NCBI RefSeq assembly: GCF_900088535.1
Contig: NZ_LT578417.1
Coordinates: 1,302,001 to 1,366,000, forward strand
Origin: Cyanobium sp. NIES-981
Lineage (GTDB): Bacteria; Cyanobacteriota; Cyanobacteriia; PCC-6307; Cyanobiaceae
Direction: 5' to 3'
Length of the DNA stretch: 64,000 bases
Shown here: piece after piece, positions 42,612 to 52,014 of the stretch
Layout: every line of letters starts with the position of its first letter
Numbering within the stretch: the stretch's first letter is position 1
The notes under the pieces: generated by a model
What the model was told of the DNA's origin: nothing
What the model saw: the letters and a program-made list of their open reading frames with translations, nothing else
Databases searched by the model: none
Program-made: the position numbers and the translations under genes

Positions 42612-44801
42612 GTGAGCGGCACCGCCTCCGCCAGATCCCAGCCCCGCGCCCGCCGCCCCGGTGGCGGCAAGCGCCGCCTGGTGATCACGGGTCTGCTGGC
42701 CGCTGGTCTGGGCAGCGGTGTGGCGGTGGGCCAGGCGGCCCTGATGTCCAGCCTGGACAGCCTGCTGCCCGACGCCCGGGGCATCAACCACTACAACCGG
42801 CCCGGAACGCTCACCATCCTTTCGGCCGACGGCCAGGTGGTGCACAAGGTGGGGCCGGTGTCGCGCGAGAAGCTGTCGGCCAGCTCGATCCCCCCCCTGG
42901 TGGAGCAGGCCTTCATCGCCGCGGAAGACCGCCGCTTCTACCAGCACGACGGCGTCGACCCGCTCGGTATCGCCCGGGCCATGGTGCGCAACATCTCCCA
43001 GGGCTCGGTGGAGGAGGGGGCCAGCACGATCACCCAGCAGCTGGCCCGCACCGTGTTCCTCAGCCAGGACCGCACGATCGTGCGCAAGCTGAAGGAGGCG
43101 GCCCTGGCGGGCAAGCTCGAGCGCCAGCTCAGCAAGCGCCAGATCCTCACCGAATACCTGAACCTGGTGTACCTGGGCTCCAGCGCCTACGGGGTGGCGG
43201 ATGCGGCCTGGATCTACTTCTCCAAGAACCCCAGCCAGCTGACGCTGCCGGAGGCGGCCCTGATCGCGGGCCTGCCGCCGGCCCCCTCTGTGTACTCGCC
43301 GCTGGTGAACCCCGAGCTGGCCCTGGAGCGGCGGGCGGTGGTGCTGCGCCGCATGCAGGAGGCCGGCTACATCAGCGAGGCCGAACGGCTGGAGGCCGAC
43401 GGCGCCCCCCTGGCGCTCCAACCCGCCGAACCGAAGTACTGGGTGAGTCAGGCGCCGTACTTCAGCAGCTGGGTGCAACAGGAACTTGCCCGGGTGCTCA
43501 CCCCGGAGCAGCTGGAGGTGGGCGGGGTCACGGTGCGCAGCAGCGTCAACCTCACCTGGCAGGCCGAGGCCCAGAAGACCATCAATGCCTCCGCACCGGG
43601 CAGCATGGAGGGAGCCCTGGTGGCGATGGAGCCGGGCACCGGACTGGTGCGGGCCCTGGTGGGCGGCAAGAACTTCGAGGCGAGCCAGTTCAACCGCGCC
43701 ACCCAGGCCCTGCGCTCCCCGGGCTCCACCTTCAAGCTGTTCGTGTACCTCACCGCCCTGAAGGAGGGGATGGTGCCGGAGCGCAGCGTGGTGGACAAGG
43801 CCCGCTGCTTCGGGGGCTACTGCCCCAAGAACTTCGGCAACCGCTACTACGGCACCGTCACGATGGTGCGCGCCCTGCAGAACTCGCTCAACACCGTGGC
43901 GGTGGCGCTGCTGCAGGAACTGGGCTTCGACAAGGTGATCGCCACGGCCCGGAGCCTGGGCATCACCGGCCCGCTCGGCAAGTTCTATCCCCTGGCCCTG
44001 GGCGCGGAGGAGCAGACCGTGCTCGACATGACGGCGGCCTACGCGGCGATCACCAACCGCGGTGTGTACGTGAAGCCCACCCCCTTCGAGGAGATCCTGG
44101 GGCCCGACGGCGAACTGCTCTGGAGCCGCCGCAGCGATGGCGACCAGGGCAAGCGGGCCGTGGACAGCGACATCGCCGATGCGATGACCTGGATGCTGCA
44201 GCAGGTGGTGCGGGCCGGCACCGGCGGCGGCGCTTCCCTGGGCAACCGGCCCGTGGCCGGCAAGACCGGCACCTCGGAAGGGGGGCGCGACCTCTGGTTC
44301 ATCGGCTCGATCCCCCAGCTCACCACGGGGGTGTGGCTCGGCTACGACAACAGCCGCGAAACCAAGAGCACCAGCGTGGTGGCCACCTACGCCTGGCGCC
44401 GCTTCATGGCCGCCATCACCAAGGACCTGCCGGTGCTGCAGTTCCCCCCCAAACCCTCCCTGAGCAACACCTTCAAGCCCTCGAAGGCGAGACCGGCCAG
44501 CAAGCCCGCCCCCAGCCGCTCTCAGCCGTCGGACACCAGCCCGGAGCCGGGCGAATCCCGGCCGGAGGAGGAACCCACAACCCAGCCGAGCCGTTCCGAG
44601 CCCGCCTCCCCGCCACCGGAGCGCAGCGCGCCGGCCGCCGAGCCGCCGGCGGCCCGACCCAGCGTGGATCCGGCGGCCCGGCCCCGGGGCCCCAGCGTGC
44701 CTCCAGCGCCGGCTCCCGCCCCGCCGCCGCCGCCACCACCACCGCCCCCCGCCCCGGTGGCTCCGCCGCCCCCTGCCCCTGCACCGCCGCCGCCGCTCTA
44801 G
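42612..44801 (+). CDS. Class A penicillin-binding protein (transglycosylase-transpeptidase)
   Basis: This 729-residue protein starts at GTG. A membrane anchor (about 20-40) is followed by a GT51 glycosyltransferase with EDRRFYQHDGVDPLGI and STITQQLAR. The transpeptidase domain has the active Ser in GSTFKLF (S-x-x-K), SLN in NSLNTVA and KTGTS. It polymerises and cross-links peptidoglycan. The last 130 residues are Pro/Ser/Ala-rich, ending in a run of prolines. This is a low-complexity tail in a protein otherwise of normal size. Its stop overlaps convergent rsmB by 4 bp. Confidence 0.93.
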   Translation: MSGTASARSQPRARRPGGGKRRLVITGLLAAGLGSGVAVGQAALMSSLDSLLPDARGINHYNRPGTLTILSADGQVVHKVGPVSREKLSASSIPPLVEQAFIAAEDRRFYQHDGVDPLGIARAMVRNISQGSVEEGASTITQQLARTVFLSQDRTIVRKLKEAALAGKLERQLSKRQILTEYLNLVYLGSSAYGVADAAWIYFSKNPSQLTLPEAALIAGLPPAPSVYSPLVNPELALERRAVVLRRMQEAGYISEAERLEADGAPLALQPAEPKYWVSQAPYFSSWVQQELARVLTPEQLEVGGVTVRSSVNLTWQAEAQKTINASAPGSMEGALVAMEPGTGLVRALVGGKNFEASQFNRATQALRSPGSTFKLFVYLTALKEGMVPERSVVDKARCFGGYCPKNFGNRYYGTVTMVRALQNSLNTVAVALLQELGFDKVIATARSLGITGPLGKFYPLALGAEEQTVLDMTAAYAAITNRGVYVKPTPFEEILGPDGELLWSRRSDGDQGKRAVDSDIADAMTWMLQQVVRAGTGGGASLGNRPVAGKTGTSEGGRDLWFIGSIPQLTTGVWLGYDNSRETKSTSVVATYAWRRFMAAITKDLPVLQFPPKPSLSNTFKPSKARPASKPAPSRSQPSDTSPEPGESRPEEEPTTQPSRSEPASPPPERSAPAAEPPAARPSVDPAARPRGPSVPPAPAPAPPPPPPPPPPAPVAPPPPAPAPPPPL

Positions 44802-46168
44802 GCGGCCTGCGGCGCCTGCACCAGGGCGGCGAAAAAGCCATCACCACCGCCCGGCTCCGGCCAGGCCTGCCACTGCTCCAGGCCTCGCCAGCCCGGGTGG
44901 CGGGCCAGCAGGGCCTCCACCACCGCACCGTTCTCCGCCGGATGCACTGTGCAGGTGGCATACACGAGCCGCCCGCCGGGCCGCAGCAACGGCAGCAGCC
45001 CCTCCAGCAGCCGAGCCTGCAGTGCCACCAAGTCGTGGATCGCGCCGGGCTGCAGCCGCCAGCGGGCATCGGCATGGCGGGCCAGGGTGCCGAGCCCCGA
45101 GCAGGGGGCATCCACCAGGATCCGATCGAAACGGCCCCGCCACTCGGGGCGCAGCTCGGCCAGGCCCGTGGCATCGGCGGCCAGGGTGTGCACGCAGCGC
45201 AGTCCGAGCCGGGCCGCATTGCGCTCCAGCCGCTCCAGCCGGGCCGCCGAGCGATCGATCGCCCACACCTCGCCCTGATCGCCGAGGCACTCCGCCATCT
45301 GGGTGCACTTGCCGCCGGGAGCGGCGCAGGCATCCAGCAGGCGCTCACCCGGCTGGGGATCGAGCAGGGGCACCACCCGCTGGGCGTTGCGGTCCTGCAC
45401 ACTCCAGTGGCCCTCCTGGAAGCCTGGCAGACGGCGCAGATCCCCCACCCGGCCCTCGAGGCTGAGGCTGCAGGGGGTGTGGGGCAGGGCGCTGGCCGGG
45501 ATTCCAGCCGCGGCGAAGGCCGCCCGCAGGCTGTCGCGGCTGGTGCGCAGCGGGTTCACCCGCAGATCCAGCGCCGGCGGCTGGTTGGCGGCAACGGCGA
45601 AGGCCTCGGCCCGCTCCGGCGGCAACCACTGCAGCAGCTGCGCGGCCAGCCAGTCCGGCAGGGAGTGGCGCAGCCCCAGGCTGCCGGCCGCATCGGCCGG
45701 CAGCGTGAGCCCCTGCCACGGCGGCGCGGCCGGGGCTGGTCGCCGCCGCAGGGCCTGGCGCAGCACAGCATTGGCCACCGGGGCCAGGCGGGCCAGGCCG
45801 CCGCGCTTGGCCAGCTCCACCGTGGTGCTCACCGCGGCGGCGGCCGGCACCCGGGAGCTGAACAGGATCTGGTACAGCCCGACATGGAGCAGCCAGCGCA
45901 GACGGGGCGGCTGGCGCTGGCTGCTCACCCGGCCGAGGGCGTCGAGCCAGGCATCGAGCAGCCGCCGCTGGCGGATGGCGCCGTAGGCGAGCTCGGTGGC
46001 CAGGGCCCGGTCGGCGCCCTCGAGGGAGCTGCGCTGCAGGGCCCGCTCCAGGGCCAGATCGGCGTAGGCGCCACCGGCCACCGCCAGCAGCACCTCCCAG
46101 GCGAGCTGGCGGGAGGCCAGGCCCGTGGCCGGAGCCGGCGACGCAGCGACGGAGGCGGAATCAACCAA
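44798..46168 (-). CDS. rsmB: 16S rRNA m5C967 methyltransferase RsmB
   Basis: From TTG 46168 the product is 456 residues. A NusB-like N-terminal helical domain (about 15-150) is followed by the Nop2/Sun SAM domain. Motifs are LLDACAAPGGKCTQMAE (motif I), DRILVDAPCSGLGT (motif IV with catalytic Cys) and YATCTVHPAEN (motif VI with the second Cys). Both cysteines of RNA m5C methyltransferases are present. It overlaps the upstream atl gene by 8 bp. An in-frame longer frame is less convincing. Confidence 0.93.
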   Translation of the reverse strand: MVDSASVAASPAPATGLASRQLAWEVLLAVAGGAYADLALERALQRSSLEGADRALATELAYGAIRQRRLLDAWLDALGRVSSQRQPPRLRWLLHVGLYQILFSSRVPAAAAVSTTVELAKRGGLARLAPVANAVLRQALRRRPAPAAPPWQGLTLPADAAGSLGLRHSLPDWLAAQLLQWLPPERAEAFAVAANQPPALDLRVNPLRTSRDSLRAAFAAAGIPASALPHTPCSLSLEGRVGDLRRLPGFQEGHWSVQDRNAQRVVPLLDPQPGERLLDACAAPGGKCTQMAECLGDQGEVWAIDRSAARLERLERNAARLGLRCVHTLAADATGLAELRPEWRGRFDRILVDAPCSGLGTLARHADARWRLQPGAIHDLVALQARLLEGLLPLLRPGGRLVYATCTVHPAENGAVVEALLARHPGWRGLEQWQAWPEPGGGDGFFAALVQAPQAA

Positions 46169-46502
46169 GCGGCGGCGGGTCCAGGGGCGGCACCCACAGA
46201 TAGCGCCCCAGCGGCAGCTTCCCCTCCGCATCCACCGGGATGCCCTCGGCCAGCAGCAGCTGCCGCTGGATCCAGTCGCTCCCCTCCCGGCTGGGCGTGA
46301 AGCTGATCCGCCCCTGGGCGTTCACCACCCGGTGCCAGGGCACGGTGGAGGGCAGGGGCAGGCGGCGCAGGGCCCAGCCCACCTGGCGGGCACAGCCGTA
46401 GGCGCCGATCAGCTCGGCGATGTGGCCGTAGGTGGCGAGCCGGCCAGGGGGGATGCGGCGCACAGCGGCGTAGACCCGCTGGTCGAAGCTGGGGGCGTCC
46501 AT
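46161..46502 (-). CDS. atl: Alkyltransferase-like protein (ATL), Cys-to-Trp
   Basis: The 113-residue protein has the MGMT C-terminal DNA-binding domain: RIPPGRLATYGHIAELIG (recognition helix), CARQVGWALRR, and the active-site box PWHRVVNAQGRIS. In methyltransferases this box is PCHRV with the acceptor Cys. Here it is Trp, the mark of ATL proteins that bind O6-alkylguanine without repair and hand lesions to nucleotide excision repair. ATG 46502 overlaps the opposing TrmH region. Confidence 0.85.
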   Translation of the reverse strand: MDAPSFDQRVYAAVRRIPPGRLATYGHIAELIGAYGCARQVGWALRRLPLPSTVPWHRVVNAQGRISFTPSREGSDWIQRQLLLAEGIPVDAEGKLPLGRYLWVPPLDPPPLG

Positions 46503-46518
46503 GCCGTGCATCCTGCCC

Positions 46519-47208
46519 ATGCCGCTGCTGCCCCGCCGCTTTGCGCGCCTGCAGGCGGTGCTCAACCGCCGCATGGCCAACCTCACGGTGCTGCTGGAGC
46601 ACGTGGAGAAGCCCCACAACCTCTCGGCGATCCTGCGCACCTGTGATGCGGTGGGGGTGCTGGAGGCCCACGCGGTGTGCCTGGAGGGGCGCCTGCCCAC
46701 GTTCAACAGCACGGCCCAGGGCAGCCAGAAGTGGGTGCCGCTGCACCGGCACGCCAGCGCTGCCGCCGCGCTGCAGAGCCTGCGGCAGCAGGGCCTGCGG
46801 ATCTACGGCACCCATCTCAGCGCCGGGGCGGTGGACTACCGCAGCTGCGACTTCACCGGCCCCACCGCCTTCGTGCTGGGGGCCGAGAAGTGGGGGTTGA
46901 GCCAGGAGTGCGCCGCCCTGGTGGACCAGGCCATCCTGATTCCGATGAGCGGCATGGTGCAGTCGCTGAACGTGAGTGTGGCCACCGCCACGTTGCTGTT
47001 CGAGGCCCTGCGCCAGCGGCAGGCCGCCGGCCTGGTGCCCAGCGCCGGTGAGGGGCTGGACCCCGGGCGCTACCGCGCCCTGCTGTTCGAGTGGGCCTAT
47101 CCGGAGGTGGCCGCCTGGTGCCGGCGGGAGGGCAGGCCCTACCCGGAACTGGATGGGGAGGGGGCGATCACCGAATCCCTGCCCCGCACGCTGCGGCTGC
47201 GCTGCTGA
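46519..47208 (+). CDS. trmH: tRNA (guanosine-2'-O-)-methyltransferase, TrmH type
   Basis: From ATG 46519 (46501 is possible) the SPOUT-fold enzyme has 229 residues: motif 1 LEHVEKPHNLSAILRTCDA, motif 2 FVLGAEKWGLSQE and motif 3 IPMSGMVQSLNVSVA, which form the trefoil knot and SAM site. TrmH methylates G18 in the D-loop of tRNAs. The N-terminal 60 residues match the tRNA-binding extension. It is divergent from atl with overlapping 5' regions. Confidence 0.9.
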   Translation: MPLLPRRFARLQAVLNRRMANLTVLLEHVEKPHNLSAILRTCDAVGVLEAHAVCLEGRLPTFNSTAQGSQKWVPLHRHASAAAALQSLRQQGLRIYGTHLSAGAVDYRSCDFTGPTAFVLGAEKWGLSQECAALVDQAILIPMSGMVQSLNVSVATATLLFEALRQRQAAGLVPSAGEGLDPGRYRALLFEWAYPEVAAWCRREGRPYPELDGEGAITESLPRTLRLRC

Positions 47209-47218
47209 GGACGCCCTG

Positions 47219-47500
47219 CTAGGGGCGGCCGCGGCCGGGGGGGAAGTGCGGCGGTTCGGTGCCGATGCCGTCCAGATCATGGCTGGCGAGGCGACGGCTG
47301 CCGGCACTGGGCAGCCACAGCGCCACCGCCAGGGCCAGCAGTTCCAGGGGGATCTGGCGGCCGCCCAGCAGCACCACCGCCACGGCCACCACGGCGAGCA
47401 TCCGCTGGAACAGGCTCCACACGTCGTCGCGGTCGGCGCTGCCGGTGAACCAGAGCACCACCGCCAGGGCCAGCAACACCAGATCCAACCACCAGGGCAT
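47219..47500 (-). CDS. Small membrane protein of unknown function
   Basis: The 93-residue protein has two or three short hydrophobic segments (about 4-20, 35-48 and 52-64; MPWWLDLVLLALAVVLWF at the start). The C-terminus is polar and Gly/Pro/His-rich. It is convergent with trmH, 10 bp apart. Reading-frame quality is good and the composition is typical of real genes here. No family is recognised. Confidence 0.55.
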   Translation of the reverse strand: MPWWLDLVLLALAVVLWFTGSADRDDVWSLFQRMLAVVAVAVVLLGGRQIPLELLALAVALWLPSAGSRRLASHDLDGIGTEPPHFPPGRGRP

Positions 47501-47584
47501 GGCCAGGGAGGGCCGCGATCGGCCCGCGCAGTCGTGTTCAGTGTGGCGCGGCAGCGGGCTGCGCGCCTCAGCAGCCCCGGGGCT

Positions 47585-48475
47585 TCAGCGGGCGGCCCGG
47601 GAGGCCTGGCCCTCGCCGCTCAGCCAGCTCTCGAGGCCCTCACCGAGGAAGGAGAGGCCCAGCACCAGCACGAACATGGCCAGGCCGGGATAGAGGGCCG
47701 TCCACCAGATGCCGGTGGGCAGGGCGGTGAGGGCCTGCTGCAGGTCGCCGCCCCACTCGGGGATGGTTTCGGGCAGGCCGAGGCCCAGGAACCCCAGGCC
47801 CCCGAGCACCAGCACCGCATCGGCGGCATTGAGGGTGAGCAGCACCGGCACCGAGGTGATCACGTTGCGGAAGAGGTAGACGCGCAGGATCCAGAGGGCG
47901 CTGGCCCCCAGCGAGCGGGCCGCCTCCACATAGGGCTCGGCCTTCACCTGGGCCGTCTGGTTGCGCACCACCCGGAAGTACTGGGGGATGTACACCACGC
48001 AGAGGGCGGCGGCGGCATTGGGCAGGCCGCGGCCCAGCAGGAAGGCGAGCACCACCGAGAGCAGCAGCACCGGCAGGGTGTAGAGGGTGTCCATCAGCAG
48101 CACCAGGAGGCGGTCCACCCAGCCGCCGAGATAGCCGCTCACCATGCCCAGCGGCACGCCCACCACCAGGGCCACCACCAGGGCCAGCAGCACCACCTGC
48201 AGCGCCACGCCGCTGGCCGCCAGGGTGCGCACGCACACGTCACGGCCGAGGCGGTCGGTGCCGCACCAGTGCTGGGGCGAGGGTGGGGCGTAGATGGGGT
48301 TCTGCAGACCGGCGTTGGGATCCGGCAGCCAGCCGGCCTGCACCAGCAGGGGCGTGAGCACGGCCACCAGCAGGTAGGCGAGCACGATCAGCAGCCCCCA
48401 GCGGGCCATGCGCGCCGAGAGGGTGGCGGGGCGCCAGCGGAGAAGCACCGGGGCGGGGCAGCAGGCCCCATTCAA
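47585..48475 (-). CDS. Peptide/nickel-type ABC transporter permease (DppC/OppC-like)
   Basis: The 296-residue protein has about six membrane helices and the family pattern. The N-terminal region includes HWCGTDRLGRDVCVRTLAASG (the periplasmic-side signature G-T-D-x-L-G-R-D). The cytoplasmic coupling helix EAARSLGASALWILRVYLFRN follows. Together they define the DppC/OppC family of inner-membrane permeases. No partner permease, ATPase or binding protein lies beside it, so the substrate is unknown. Oligopeptides or nickel are the family options. Confidence 0.85.
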   Translation of the reverse strand: MNGACCPAPVLLRWRPATLSARMARWGLLIVLAYLLVAVLTPLLVQAGWLPDPNAGLQNPIYAPPSPQHWCGTDRLGRDVCVRTLAASGVALQVVLLALVVALVVGVPLGMVSGYLGGWVDRLLVLLMDTLYTLPVLLLSVVLAFLLGRGLPNAAAALCVVYIPQYFRVVRNQTAQVKAEPYVEAARSLGASALWILRVYLFRNVITSVPVLLTLNAADAVLVLGGLGFLGLGLPETIPEWGGDLQQALTALPTGIWWTALYPGLAMFVLVLGLSFLGEGLESWLSGEGQASRAAR

Positions 48476-48549
48476 CCGCCGCAGGCCCTGGGGGTTCCAG
48501 CCAAGGCGGCCACCACCCAGACTGCAGGGGCCCCGCCCCTGCTCCAGTC

Positions 48550-49257
48550 TTGACCGGCTCCAGCCTGCTGATCGTAGATGACGACCCGGAGCTGCGCCGC
48601 TTCCTGCGCACCGAGCTGGAGCTGGAGGGCTACCGCTGTGCGGAGGCGGCCACGGGGCAGGAGGCCCTGCAGCTGGCGCGGGCCGGCGGCCTGGAGCTGC
48701 TGCTGCTCGACTGGAGCCTTCCCGATTTCAGCGGGGTGGAGATCTGCCGCCGCCTGCGGGCCACCGGTGACACCACCCAGGTGCTGATGGTGACGGCCCG
48801 TGACGACGTGCACGAACGGGTGGAGGCCCTGGATGCCGGCGCCGATGACTACCTCACCAAGCCCTTCTCGATCGAGGAGCTGCTGGCGCGGGTGCGGGCC
48901 AGGCTGAGGCGGCACCCCCCGGAGCAGCCCCGGGAGCCGGGCCTGCAGGTGCTCCGGCTGGCGGATCTGGAGCTGGTGCCGGCCCGCCATGAGGTGAGCC
49001 GGGCCGGGGCGCCGGTGCACCTCACCCACACGGAATACAAGCTGCTGCATCTGCTGCTGGAGCAGCCGCAGCAGGTGCACCGCCGCGGCGACATCCTGCT
49101 GGCGGTGTGGGGTGAGACCTGGGTGGGCGACGACAACGTGCTGGATGTGTACATCCGCTCGCTGCGGCGCAAGCTGGAGCCAGCGGGTGCCACCAGCCTG
49201 ATCCAGACCGTGCGCGGCGTGGGCTTCATGCTGAAGGAGGGTCCGCCGCGGGACTGA
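48550..49257 (+). CDS. OmpR-family response regulator
   Basis: The 235-residue protein has a receiver domain with D10-D12 pocket, phosphoacceptor D54 in LLDWSLPDFSG, T82 and K104. The winged-helix domain (about 130-230) has THTEYKLLHLLLEQPQQV and DNVLDVYIRSLRRKL, ending QTVRGVGFML. It is convergent with the histidine kinase, overlapping it by 32 bp at the stops. The tail-to-tail pairing of a two-component system is unusual but consistent with a functional pair. The signal is unknown. Confidence 0.88.
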   Translation: MTGSSLLIVDDDPELRRFLRTELELEGYRCAEAATGQEALQLARAGGLELLLLDWSLPDFSGVEICRRLRATGDTTQVLMVTARDDVHERVEALDAGADDYLTKPFSIEELLARVRARLRRHPPEQPREPGLQVLRLADLELVPARHEVSRAGAPVHLTHTEYKLLHLLLEQPQQVHRRGDILLAVWGETWVGDDNVLDVYIRSLRRKLEPAGATSLIQTVRGVGFMLKEGPPRD

Positions 49258-50620
49258 GCCCCGGCTCCAGCGCGGGCTCCAGCGCGGGGAGACGCAGCTG
49301 GAACTCCGCCCCCCCACCCGGCGCTTCCACCACCCGCACATCGCCCCCCATCGCCTCCATCAGCAGCTTCACCACCGCCAGGCCGATGCCGCTGCCGCGC
49401 TGATCGCCGCGCAGGCCGGCGGAGCCACGCACGAAGCGCCCGAAGATCCGCTCCCGCTCGGCTTCCTCCACGCCGGGGCCGTGATCCCGCACCCAGAGCA
49501 GCAGGCGGCCGTCAGCCGCCCCGGCGGCCCCCACCGTCACCGGCGAGCCGGGGGGGCTGTAGAGCAGGGCGTTGTCCACCAGGGCGGTGAGGCACTGCTG
49601 CAGGCGGTCGGGATCAGCGAGGGCCGGCGGCGGCCCGGGCTCTCCGCTGGCGTCGGAGCCGGCCAGCCGCAGCCGGCCCGCGGCCCCGAGGGCCAGCCGC
49701 TCGTGGAGCGCCAGGAGCACGTCATCGGCCTGGATCGGCCGGCAGCGCAGGCGCAGGCGGCCCGAATCCTGGCGGGCCAGATCGAGCAGGTCGGCCACCA
49801 GGGTGCCCATCCGGGCCGACTCCTGCTGAATCAGCCGCAGGGAGGGCACCAGGGCGGGATCGGGATGGCGGCGCAGCAACCGCTGGGCGTGGCCCGACAC
49901 CAGGGTGATCGGGGTGCGCAGCTCATGGGCCACACCATCCACGAAGCTGCGCTGCCGCTCCCAGGAGGCGGCGAGGCGCTGCTGCAGCGCGTTGAAGGCC
50001 CGGGCGATGGGCCGCAGCTCCTCGGGCTGATCGGCCACCACCAGCTGATCGCCGGGCCGCGGCGGTGCCTCGATGCCGCTGAGCTGGACACGGAACACCT
50101 CGAGCGGCTGGCTGAGCCCCCGCCACAGCACCAGGCGGAGCAGACCACTGGTGATCAGGCTCGCCAGCCCGGCCGCCACCAGCAGCAGCCAGGAGCCGAG
50201 CTGCTGCTGGCGCACGGAGGCGCTCACGTTCTGCTCCACCTGCAGCCAGACGGTTTCACCGCTGCTCAGGGGGATCGCCACCCGGCTCACCAGCCAGCTC
50301 TGGGCTCCGCTGCTCACCAGCCGGGGCTCCCCCCGCAGGGGGCCGGCAGGGGCTGGACCGGCCGGCAGGGGCGTGAGCCGCAGCTGGAGCAGCGGGGCCC
50401 GAGAGCGGGCCAGCAAGAGCTGGCGCAGCTGCTGGCGGGAGCCGGTCTGCTGGCTGAGCTGGGAGGCCACCTCCTCCGCCAGCTGCCGGTGGGCCTGGTC
50501 ACGCTCGTAGCCGGACAAGACCTGGTTGAAGCCCAGCATCACGCCGTAGCCGGCCAGCACCGCCAGCAGGGAGGCGCTCTGGAGCCAGAGGCGCAGCCGG
50601 GAGATGGGCAGCAGGTTCAT
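49226..50620 (-). CDS. Sensor histidine kinase
   Basis: The 464-residue kinase has membrane helices at about 8-30 and 143-167, a short extracytoplasmic sensor between them, a HAMP-like linker, an H-box RSFVDGVAHELRTPITLVSG with the acceptor His, and a HATPase domain with N-box ALVDNALLYSPPG, G1 DHGPGVEEAE and G2 RGSGIGLAVVK. It is probably the partner of the convergent regulator. The start codon lies inside the first of four 14-bp tandem repeats. Confidence 0.88.
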   Translation of the reverse strand: MNLLPISRLRLWLQSASLLAVLAGYGVMLGFNQVLSGYERDQAHRQLAEEVASQLSQQTGSRQQLRQLLLARSRAPLLQLRLTPLPAGPAPAGPLRGEPRLVSSGAQSWLVSRVAIPLSSGETVWLQVEQNVSASVRQQQLGSWLLLVAAGLASLITSGLLRLVLWRGLSQPLEVFRVQLSGIEAPPRPGDQLVVADQPEELRPIARAFNALQQRLAASWERQRSFVDGVAHELRTPITLVSGHAQRLLRRHPDPALVPSLRLIQQESARMGTLVADLLDLARQDSGRLRLRCRPIQADDVLLALHERLALGAAGRLRLAGSDASGEPGPPPALADPDRLQQCLTALVDNALLYSPPGSPVTVGAAGAADGRLLLWVRDHGPGVEEAERERIFGRFVRGSAGLRGDQRGSGIGLAVVKLLMEAMGGDVRVVEAPGGGAEFQLRLPALEPALEPGLSPAADPPSA

Positions 50621-50674
50621 GCCTTCAGAGTCCTGACTTCAGAGTCATGCCCTCAGATTCATGCCTTCAGGGAA
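50619..50674. repeat. Four 14-bp tandem repeats over the kinase start
   Basis: Units with period exactly 14: ATGCCTTCAGAGTC, CTGACTTCAGAGTC, ATGCCCTCAGATTC and ATGCCTTCAGGGAA (50619-50674). The run overlaps the kinase start codon and fills half the gap to the divergent pilin gene. It could be a binding array or a phase-variable leader. Confidence 0.6.
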
Positions 50675-50762
50675 TTCTCAGAAAACTTTCTTCCAAGCTT
50701 GGTTGGCAGGTTGAGGATGCTTCCCAACAATGTTCACAGGAAACACAATTCATCCCAAACCC

Positions 50763-51236
50763 ATGAGATCTCGTCTTGAGGCCAGGTTGCTGGCGCAACG
50801 CTCCCTGATCCAGATGCTCGGCGACAGGAGCCGGCGCCGCCGTGGCCTGGCCGCCGGTTTCACCCTGATCGAACTGTTGATCGTGGTGATCATCATCGGG
50901 GTTCTCACCTCGATTGCCGTTCCGGCCTTCCTCAACCAGCAGGACAGGGCGCGGGTGGCAGCCTCCAACACGGCCGCCATCGACGCCGCTCGGGCCTGCG
51001 CTGCGGCCCAGGTCACCAACGATCAAGGCACGCTCACGGCACAAAACCTGGGGAGCGTCGTCTTCGCAGCGTGCCCGGCGGCCGGTACCGGGGTCAACTA
51101 CACCGCCACCACCCCGCTCGCAACCGGGGGAACAGCGGCGGTGGCCAGGGTGGAGTCCGATGGCAGCGTTCGCCTCACAACCTGTGCCATCTCCGGCAAC
51201 AGGGGCGGCGGCACGGCACCGAACTGCACGATCTGA
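50763..51236 (+). CDS. Type IV pilin (PilA-like)
   Basis: From ATG 50763 the prepilin has 157 residues. A 32-residue basic leader, longer than the usual 6-15, ends at AAG before [20 protein letters not shown]. The Glu at +5 after the cleavage Gly is the prepilin-peptidase mark. The C-terminal half is Ala/Thr/Gly-rich with Cys pairs typical of cyanobacterial PilA-like proteins. It runs divergent to the kinase and convergent to the minor-pilin group. A major or pseudopilin role in motility or DNA uptake with ComEC is inferred. Confidence 0.85.
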   Translation: MRSRLEARLLAQRSLIQMLGDRSRRRRGLAAGFTLIELLIVVIIIGVLTSIAVPAFLNQQDRARVAASNTAAIDAARACAAAQVTNDQGTLTAQNLGSVVFAACPAAGTGVNYTATTPLATGGTAAVARVESDGSVRLTTCAISGNRGGGTAPNCTI

Positions 51237-51352
51237 GCCTCGCTTGCGGGCCTCGCTGCCGGGGGGTCCCCGCCCCCCGGCAGTTTCTTCACACCGCAGT
51301 TCCTCCCCAGCAAGGCCGGGCCGCCCCTGCGGCGGGCAGGCCCTGGTGGTGC

Positions 51353-51973
51353 TCAGGGCTCCTGGGGGCCGGGAGGCAGCGGCAGCAGCATGCCGCCACC
51401 CTCCTGCAGCTGGCCACCAGCGGCGAAGCTCCTGCGCAGCCGCACCTCCGCCAGCGCGCTGCCGCCCTGGGCCGAAGGTTGCACTGTGAACCCCGTGTCC
51501 GCCACCAGCGCATCGAGCACCACCCGGTTCTGGGAGGTTCCGCTGCCGAGCTGGCCGTCGAGGCCGTAGGCGGGCCCGCAGCGCATCAGCACGGCACCGC
51601 GCCAGATCGCGTCCGGCGCGGCGCCCTGGCTGTAACTGATCACCCCGGCCGGGGTCTGCATCTGCAGCACCACCGGCCGGGAGCCGAGGTTGCAGGCCGG
51701 CGGGAGGGCCGTGGCCGCCGCGGCCCCAATGCTCGCCGCGCTCGCCTGCTGCAGCTCGGAGCGGATCAGCTCCAGCAGCCGCTGGCTGGCCTGGCGCTCC
51801 CGCAGCAACCGCGCCAGCCGCTGGCCGCTGCGGGTTTCGCTGAGCACGCACTGGAGCATCAGGGCGCTGAGCAGGCAGCCCAGCAGCAGGGCCAGCAGCA
51901 GCTCCACCAGGGTGAAGCCAGGGGCAGCGGGGAGGCCGGGAAAGAGGCGGCGGCGGGGGGGGCGGGCAGCCAT
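51353..51973 (-). CDS. Minor pseudopilin (PilW-like)
   Basis: The 206-residue protein has the prepilin motif PGFTLVELLLALLLGCLLS after an 18-residue basic leader. The long soluble part contains a helix rich in Gln/Arg (SGQRLARLLRERQASQRLLELI) and a beta domain with one Cys pair. It is last in the co-directional block of pilin-like genes at 51.3-53.5 kb and PilW-like by position and size. Family naming is tentative. Confidence 0.7.
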   Translation of the reverse strand: MAARPPRRRLFPGLPAAPGFTLVELLLALLLGCLLSALMLQCVLSETRSGQRLARLLRERQASQRLLELIRSELQQASAASIGAAAATALPPACNLGSRPVVLQMQTPAGVISYSQGAAPDAIWRGAVLMRCGPAYGLDGQLGSGTSQNRVVLDALVADTGFTVQPSAQGGSALAEVRLRRSFAAGGQLQEGGGMLLPLPPGPQEP

Positions 51974-52014
51974 GGCGGGTGAGGCAGGGGGAACAACACG
52001 GGGGCCACAGACAT

